64,000 nucleotides of DNA from Flavobacterium resistens (lineage in GTDB: Bacteria; Bacteroidota; Bacteroidia; Flavobacteriales; Flavobacteriaceae): the NCBI RefSeq assembly GCF_900182645.1, contig NZ_FXTA01000001.1, forward strand, positions 62,001 to 126,000, written 5' to 3'. Within the stretch, counting starts at the first letter, position 1. The number at the start of each line of letters is the position of its first letter. Under the pieces are notes generated by a model that ran no database searches, had not been told where the DNA came from, and saw nothing but the letters and a program-made list of their open reading frames with translations. Shown in pieces: positions 58,850-64,000 of this stretch. Both the position numbers and the translations under genes were made by a program.

Positions 58850-60301
58850 ATGAAAAGTGAAACAATTATTTCTGAATCATTTTATACTTCAGATAAAAAT
58901 CTCAACACAAAAGAACAAATATTAAAAAAATCAATTTTTAGTTCGAATACCAAATCCCTTAAAAAATCAACTGAAAAAACATCAAGCCCATTAGGTTCAA
59001 TTGTACTCGCAGGTACTTTTTTACTAATGTTAGGAGGCGCTTTTGTAGTTTATACTTTGCAATCTGATTTTGATCAATTTCAATTGGATAGAATAAATTC
59101 GAGTTGGGGATTTCCATTTTTAATTCTAGCCGCAGCTTTGTTCTTTTTTCAGACAGGTTCATTTTTGTACAATTTGTATTTATATTTTAAATACAAGCCA
59201 ATTGAATCAGTTTCAGATGATTTATTGCCAACTTGTACAGTAATTGTTCCCGCTTACAACGAAGGAAAATTAGTTTGGGAAACCTTATTAAGCCTTGCAG
59301 ACAGCGATTTTCCAGAGCAAAAACTTCAAATACTTGCTATTGATGATGGAAGTAAAGATGATACTTGGTATTGGATGCAACAGGCAAAAATTAAGCTTGG
59401 GAATCGTTTATCTATTTATCAGCAGCCTGAAAATAAAGGAAAACGTCACGCGCTACACCGCGGATTCGAACTTGGTACGGGAGAAATTTTTGTAACTGTT
59501 GATAGTGATTCAATTGTAAAAAAAGATACATTGCGAAATTTAGTAAGTCCGTTTGTTGTTGATCAAAAATGTGGCGCCGTTGCAGGAAATGTTCATGTTT
59601 TAAACAATAAAAAAGCCTTATTGCCAAAAATGCTGAACGTTAGTTTTGTGATGAGTTTCGAATTCATGCGTTCAGCTGAAAGTATGCTGGGGTCTGTGTT
59701 ATGCACGCCTGGCGCAGCAGCAGCATACAGAAGAGATGCCGTATTTGAATGTCTGCCAGAATGGATTAATCAAACCTTTATGGGGCAACCATCAGATATT
59801 GGTGAAGACCGAGCTATGACAAATATGATTTTAAAACAAGGGCTTCATGTTTTGTTTCAAAGAAATGCTTACGTTTTAACAAACGTTCCGGAAGAATATA
59901 AAGGTTTGTACAAAATGTTTATCAGATGGGGCAGAAGCAATGTTCGCGAGAATATCATGATGGCGCAATATGTTTTTAAAGATTTTAGAAATGAGTCTAA
60001 ATTTGGCGCAAGACTTTTGTTCATAAATCAGTCTTTAAAAATAATTATGGCATATCCATTCTTGTTATTTATGCTATTTTTTATAGCTGTGCATCCAGTA
60101 TTGTTTTTTAGTTCAACACTTTTAAGCATCTTAATTGTGTCAACGTTTTCAGTGTTATTTTATGCTAAAAGATACAGTTTTGCTGATGCTTTTTGGGCTT
60201 ATTCTTACAGTATATTTTATACTTTCAGTTTGTTTTGGATAACACCTTACGCGATAGCTACTGCCAATAAAAAAGGTTGGCTGACACGCGGTTTATCTTA
60301 A
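58850..60301 (+). CDS. Family 2 processive glycosyltransferase, membrane-bound
   Basis: The preferred ATG at 58850 gives 483 residues; the frame is open from a TTG at 58778. Two N-terminal membrane helices flank TCTVIVPAYNEGKLVWETL (about 147-165), IDDGSKDD, TVDSDS and GEDRAMTN, then the IRWGRSNVREN motif, followed by at least three C-terminal membrane helices. This is the layout of hyaluronan or poly-N-acetylglucosamine synthases, which polymerise and extrude sugars. The polymer cannot be identified. A sigma-54-like promoter suggests regulated expression. Confidence 0.88.
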   Translation: MKSETIISESFYTSDKNLNTKEQILKKSIFSSNTKSLKKSTEKTSSPLGSIVLAGTFLLMLGGAFVVYTLQSDFDQFQLDRINSSWGFPFLILAAALFFFQTGSFLYNLYLYFKYKPIESVSDDLLPTCTVIVPAYNEGKLVWETLLSLADSDFPEQKLQILAIDDGSKDDTWYWMQQAKIKLGNRLSIYQQPENKGKRHALHRGFELGTGEIFVTVDSDSIVKKDTLRNLVSPFVVDQKCGAVAGNVHVLNNKKALLPKMLNVSFVMSFEFMRSAESMLGSVLCTPGAAAAYRRDAVFECLPEWINQTFMGQPSDIGEDRAMTNMILKQGLHVLFQRNAYVLTNVPEEYKGLYKMFIRWGRSNVRENIMMAQYVFKDFRNESKFGARLLFINQSLKIIMAYPFLLFMLFFIAVHPVLFFSSTLLSILIVSTFSVLFYAKRYSFADAFWAYSYSIFYTFSLFWITPYAIATANKKGWLTRGLS

Positions 60302-60314
60302 TTTCAAAAAACAA

Positions 60315-60346
60315 AACCCTCAGGATTTCTGAGGGTTCTGTTTTTT
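60315..60346. terminator. Shared terminator between glycosyltransferase and PVA-like genes
   Basis: AACCCTCAG (60315-60323) pairs with CTGAGGGTT (60329-60337) with T-runs on both strands. Confidence 0.85.
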
Positions 60347-60361
60347 AATTAAAGTTTTCAT

Positions 60362-61417
60362 TTAATCTAAACCTGCAAATTTGAATGGCGCCATCGCCTG
60401 AAAATTCATCGAAGATTCTCCAGAATAATTTTCATTATTAGCCAAGCTAAGTTTTCGCACTTTAGCTTTTTCGCTAAAATCAAGTTTACTAAATTCAACC
60501 CAAACCACATTTGGATTTAAGACATTGTCAAAATAGTAAACCAGATTTTTTTGATCAGCAACAGTTCTCCATCGTGTTGACGATATATTTGGTTCTGTAG
60601 CAGAAGAAATTCCAAGTGGTACAGAACAATTTCTAATCACGCCAAAAACGCTTGCAAGCGCAGTTCTTATATTATCGGTTTTAGGAATGGCATCTATATA
60701 ATAATGAGCTCTCACAAATCGATCTGCGGCTCTATTTGTTCCTGGCAGCATTATTGTTCCTGGAATACTTTTCCAATACGCATTTATAGCCAGTTGTTCA
60801 TCAAAAATAGGAGAGTTTGTCATCGCTACATATGATTTGTCATGATGAATTACCAATTTTCCGTTTATATATTCAAAAATTGCATTATCTCCAGATGCGT
60901 CAGATATTGACAAATGTACTGTCGCAAAAATATCTGTGCCCGGAATATGTGAAGATGTTACAGTAAATTCATTTTTCTCCAAAGCATCTACAGCTTCAGA
61001 AACAGTAGAAAAATTATCCAAAACATATTGGAGCCATAATGAGACTGCCAAACCTTTTGTTTTGCTGTTTTTTTCAAATTGTGGATAAGTTGATTCAGCT
61101 AGCCAGAGTAAATTCCCAACCAAACCTTTTTCGTTCATTCCATCAGAAGAAGCAATGTCCCAAGAACTTGTAACCACACTTCCAAATTTTGCTTTCCATT
61201 TAACGGAGTTATTTCCGGCTTCTCCAAACCTTTCAATTCCTCTTGGAAAAACCCACAAATTAGCCGGAATTTCGCCTCTCCAGTCCATTGAGCGAGCGGT
61301 TAAAATAGTGCCATTCGGACCTTGATAAACTATTCTTGTGCAGGCAAAGTTTTTTTCGGAATAAATTATTGTGCTCAAAAAAGCAAAAATCATTAAAATT
61401 CTAATTTTTGTCTTCAT
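60362..61417 (-). CDS. Choloylglycine-hydrolase-like enzyme (penicillin V acylase type)
   Basis: The 351-residue N-terminal-nucleophile hydrolase has a signal peptide (1-25) ending just before Cys26 in NFACTRIVYQ, the catalytic residue exposed by cleavage. TARSMDWRGE (Arg42, Asp45), SSDGMNEKGLVGNLLWL and NRAADRF (Arg near 229) complete the set. Members cleave bile-salt or penicillin V amides or acyl-homoserine lactones, and it should be periplasmic. The substrate is uncertain. It is transcribed alone. Confidence 0.88.
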   Translation of the reverse strand: MKTKIRILMIFAFLSTIIYSEKNFACTRIVYQGPNGTILTARSMDWRGEIPANLWVFPRGIERFGEAGNNSVKWKAKFGSVVTSSWDIASSDGMNEKGLVGNLLWLAESTYPQFEKNSKTKGLAVSLWLQYVLDNFSTVSEAVDALEKNEFTVTSSHIPGTDIFATVHLSISDASGDNAIFEYINGKLVIHHDKSYVAMTNSPIFDEQLAINAYWKSIPGTIMLPGTNRAADRFVRAHYYIDAIPKTDNIRTALASVFGVIRNCSVPLGISSATEPNISSTRWRTVADQKNLVYYFDNVLNPNVVWVEFSKLDFSEKAKVRKLSLANNENYSGESSMNFQAMAPFKFAGLD

Positions 61418-61473
61418 ATAACTAACTTTTATTTTGGTTAAAAAAGAAACTCGTTTTGAATTCTGTAAAATAA

Positions 61474-61509
61474 AAAACTCCTAAAAACTTGAGATTATTT
61501 AGGAGTTTT
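61474..61509 (-). terminator. Terminator of the lipocalin-like gene
   Basis: AAAACTCCTAAA (61474-61485) pairs with TTTAGGAGTTTT (61498-61509), with an A-run to the left that is a T-run on the minus strand. It is of the ACTCC/GGAGT type. Confidence 0.8.
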
Positions 61510-61552
61510 CAATGATTTTTTTGTGGTTATTGTTTATTTGTGAGTGAAGAGA

Positions 61553-61927
61553 TCAAATCTTTTTAAGAGTCAATTTTACTTCATCAGTCTCTAAAATTAG
61601 ATTGTCATCAGTGATAGTGCTCACACAAGGCCACGGAGTACCTGTTTCGTCTTTAATTACAAGGCTTTTACCTTTTTTGGTTAAAGCATAAGTACCATCT
61701 GTCATTTCTCTTAGTAAAAATCCTGTTACATGACCATCTTCAGTAAAAGTTAATTGGCCGTTAGTAAGAATCACATTTTTCAATGAATCAGAAAGTGGTT
61801 TTTTGTTTGCTTCAACACCCGTAACTTTCCACGAACTTACTAATTCATTTCTTTTTGCTTTGTTGCATGAAAGAATTAATACTGCAGATAATAAAATTCC
61901 GAAGATAAATAATTTAGATTTTTTCAT
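61553..61927 (-). CDS. Lipocalin-like small lipoprotein
   Basis: The 124-residue protein has a lipobox in ILLSAVLILSCNKAK (Cys21) and a short beta-barrel-like part (SSWKVTGVEANKKPL, NGQLTFTEDGHVTG, TDDNLILETDEVKLTLKK) like small lipocalins of Bacteroidota. It probably sits in the outer or inner membrane facing the periplasm. Ligand unknown. Confidence 0.7.
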   Translation of the reverse strand: MKKSKLFIFGILLSAVLILSCNKAKRNELVSSWKVTGVEANKKPLSDSLKNVILTNGQLTFTEDGHVTGFLLREMTDGTYALTKKGKSLVIKDETGTPWPCVSTITDDNLILETDEVKLTLKKI

Positions 61928-62149
61928 AATTCTGTGATTAAAAAATTAGACAGGAAAAGTTACAAAAAAAAACAATAGTTAAAATATTTATAATCAAATA
62001 TTTACAATCTAATAGGATTAAAAGTAAAAAAAACAACTTAAATGGCTGTGTTTTGTAATAATTTGAAGATAAACGTACTACATATTTTCACTAAAGATGT
62101 AAAACTAATATTCATTTTTTATATTTGAGTTTTCATTTTAACTTAAATT

Positions 62150-63274
62150 ATGTCGTTAATAAAAAAAGCAATTTTATATTTTGCCATTCTGTTGCTCTAT
62201 AACTGTAGTTCTAAAAAGAATGTTCTAGAAAAAGTATTAGCTACTGATAATGAAAAAATAAAAGAGGTAATAAAAAATTCAAAGCAATATGAGCTTCAAA
62301 TCATTTACACTCAAATTGTAAGAGACAAAGGAAAAATCACATTTAAGGATTATACATATAATTTAGACGCATCAAACTATTATTATCCAGCAAGTACTAT
62401 AAAATTTCCAATAGCAATTTTAGCACTTGAAAAGTTAAATACTATAGAAAATACGTCTGTAAATAGCATTTATACTATAGAAGGAAGTTCTGAAAAACTA
62501 AAATTTGCTGATGAAATCACTAAAGTTTTTGCTGTAAGCGATAATGTGGCCAGCAGCAATTTATTTGAGTTTACAGGTTTTGATTATATCAATCAAAAAA
62601 TGAAAGAAAAAGGATTAGAGCCTTTCAGAATCAGTCACAGACTTTCTGGTTCTGAACCTTCAAATCCTCTTGTAAAATCGGTTACATTATACAAAGATAA
62701 CGGATCTATTGAAGTTTTTCCTTCAAAATTAAACGAAAAAAGTGCAACATTAGAACTTAATAACCTCATTAAAGGAACAGGATTTATTAAAGGCGATCAA
62801 CTTGTAAATGAACCTTTTGACTTTTCTAAGAAAAATTATTATCCGTTAGAAACGCTTCATAATACATTAAAAAGAATTGTATTTCCTGAAGCTTTTAATG
62901 AAAGTGAACGTTTTAAAATAACAGATAAAGAGCGTGAGTTTATTTTGTTTTCGATGCAGAATTTACCTCGAAATGCTGGTTATAACCCAAAAGAATATTA
63001 TGACAGCTACTGTAAATTTTTCATGTTTGGTGATACAAAAAATCAAATCCCTGATAACATAAAAATATACAATAAAATTGGTCAAGCATACGGAACCATG
63101 ACAGAAACAGCTTATATAATTGATACTGAAAATAAAGTTGAATTTATGTTGTCCGCAACAATATTGGTCAATAAAGATGGTATTTTTAATGATGGTGTTT
63201 ACGAATACAATTCTGTTTCACTTCCTTTTTTTGCTGCGCTTGGAAGAGAATTATATGCAAAATCAAAAATGTGA
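62150..63274 (+). CDS. Class A beta-lactamase-fold lipoprotein (serine hydrolase)
   Basis: The 374-residue lipoprotein has a lipobox (LLLYNC, Cys19). The serine-hydrolase motifs are present: Ser82-x-x-Lys85 in PASTIKFP, SDN (130-132) in VSDNVASS, and KIG (309-311) in NKIGQAYG. These match class A beta-lactamases, but the omega-loop glutamate cannot be placed and the spacing is longer than in TEM, so it may be a peptidase or inactive relative rather than a true beta-lactamase. Confidence 0.75.
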   Translation: MSLIKKAILYFAILLLYNCSSKKNVLEKVLATDNEKIKEVIKNSKQYELQIIYTQIVRDKGKITFKDYTYNLDASNYYYPASTIKFPIAILALEKLNTIENTSVNSIYTIEGSSEKLKFADEITKVFAVSDNVASSNLFEFTGFDYINQKMKEKGLEPFRISHRLSGSEPSNPLVKSVTLYKDNGSIEVFPSKLNEKSATLELNNLIKGTGFIKGDQLVNEPFDFSKKNYYPLETLHNTLKRIVFPEAFNESERFKITDKEREFILFSMQNLPRNAGYNPKEYYDSYCKFFMFGDTKNQIPDNIKIYNKIGQAYGTMTETAYIIDTENKVEFMLSATILVNKDGIFNDGVYEYNSVSLPFFAALGRELYAKSKM

Positions 63275-63311
63275 TTTATGAAAATATGAAAAACAGAATG
63301 AAATTCATTAT

Positions 63312-64000
63312 TTAGTTAAGCGTTAATTCTCCCAAAATTTCCTCATATAAAAATGGCCCGCCAGGATAGGTAGCGGTATAATCTAAATTCATCCAGACTT
63401 GTCCGCGTTCATCAATATGGTAATGTATTTTTTTGCCATAACTTTCTTTGACAAAAAGAACATTTTTTATCAGGAAATTGACCTTTTCTAAATCAATTAA
63501 AGAACCAATTAAAATTTCTGGATAAATATGGCCTTTGGTATGAATAAGCCTCGGAGTTCCGCCAATTGCCCGAATTGCAGCTGCCATTAAAATGGAATGA
63601 TCATCACAATCTCCGGAAAAATATTCCAAAGATTCGCTTGCAGTTGCAATATAATCACCTTCCTTTGGATCATTTACATAATTCCATCGGCTGTTGATTT
63701 CTTTAAAAACGGCGAAACATTGAATTGTAGTACGATAATCTGAATAGCCTTTAAGACCTTTAAAATGCTTTGTAGTCGCCATAATAGCAAAATTCCGAAC
63801 TTTTGGATTTTGATATTCAATCGCATTTATAATTTTTGATTTATTTGGAAATGGAAGCAATTTTGCCACAATGATATCTTGTGGAAAAGGATTGTCAGAC
63901 ATGGTATAAATCATCGAATTATAGTCTTCTGAAATTTCACTGAAACCATAATTTCCAATGACAGAACCATAAAACAAAACCAGCAAATAAACTGCAACAC
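63312..64000 (-). CDS. Transglutaminase-like protein, N-terminus off window
   Basis: The frame stays open to the window edge on the minus strand, so the start lies outside. The visible 229 residues begin with a hydrophobic segment (VAVYLLVLFYGSV) and include the transglutaminase-type triad: Cys in GDCDDHS, His in IHTKGHIYPE, Asp in MNLDYTA. The fold is like bacterial transglutaminase-like cysteine proteins of the envelope. Function is unknown. Confidence 0.75.
   Translation of the reverse strand, partial: VAVYLLVLFYGSVIGNYGFSEISEDYNSMIYTMSDNPFPQDIIVAKLLPFPNKSKIINAIEYQNPKVRNFAIMATTKHFKGLKGYSDYRTTIQCFAVFKEINSRWNYVNDPKEGDYIATASESLEYFSGDCDDHSILMAAAIRAIGGTPRLIHTKGHIYPEILIGSLIDLEKVNFLIKNVLFVKESYGKKIHYHIDERGQVWMNLDYTATYPGGPFLYEEILGELTLN

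Noticed and set aside
62150..63274. A true class A beta-lactamase
   Set aside because: SxxK, SDN and KIG motifs are present, but the omega-loop glutamate was not found and the spacing is longer, so resistance cannot be claimed.

Overview
The window is chromosomal DNA from a Bacteroidota bacterium, most likely a Flavobacterium. The evidence is the AT-rich base composition, Bacteroidota-type promoters (TTG, then about 16-20 nt, then TAnnTTTG), few recognisable Shine-Dalgarno sites, a menaquinone pathway, YpdA, a deoxyhypusine-synthase-like protein paired with arginine decarboxylase, and many small secreted or lipoprotein genes with short signal peptides ending in AQ or SQ. It holds about 58 confident protein genes, one tRNA-Val and a few small genes. 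No complete transposon, CRISPR array or prophage was seen.

Layout. 1-2071 (minus): a DoxX/DUF3667 pair, then an ECF sigma factor with its membrane anti-sigma factor. 2072-3003: a gene-poor gap with a possible 46-residue peptide gene, a long-range RNA stem (candidate structured RNA) and a terminator. 3004-5485: glutathione peroxidase, an acetyltransferase and a thioredoxin-like protein. 5660-16072: menaquinone genes menD, menB, menA and menC, interleaved with a DUF2853 gene, an M28 peptidase, a CvfB-like S1 protein, an UPF0173 hydrolase and a TPR protein. 16134-24360: a redox/sulfur neighbourhood (CYTH, YpdA, SelO, MsrA, a cysteine-desulfurase-like enzyme) and an APC transporter. 24505-27399 (minus): a tight five-gene operon. 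27466-36541: PlsC, an HTH repressor divergent from an M14 carboxypeptidase with a shared array of dyad operators, Lrp, PEP carboxylase, DinB, RecQ and an acidic protein. 36550-43714: deoxyhypusine-synthase-like and arginine decarboxylase genes (polyamines), AroB, proline dehydrogenase and an ABC exporter. 43978-44055: tRNA-Val(UAC).

From 44472 on the content looks more accessory: a sulfatase, a secreted NTF2-DJ-1 fusion, a zincin, a GNAT related to the one in arginine operons, a PQQ-propeller protein, a chromate-resistance operon whose first protein fuses a ChrB-type domain to an AraC DNA-binding domain, a Crp/Fnr regulator and short-chain dehydrogenase pair sharing a dyad operator, a PepSY-like protein, a processive glycosyltransferase, a choloylglycine-hydrolase-like enzyme, a lipocalin-like lipoprotein, a beta-lactamase-fold lipoprotein and a transglutaminase-like protein cut by the window edge.

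The most interesting signals are regulatory or structural: the TTTAC-N4-GTAAA operator array at 28565-28872, the TTTGCCA dyads around the Crp/Fnr gene, three sigma-54-like promoters at 49643, 50746 and 58723, the 2586-2752 RNA stem, two copies of a structured AGCCCCGAT element (13522-13601 and 22491-22574), several families of palindromic intergenic repeats, and the ChrB-AraC fusion. All functional calls come from reading motifs by eye; no database search was run.
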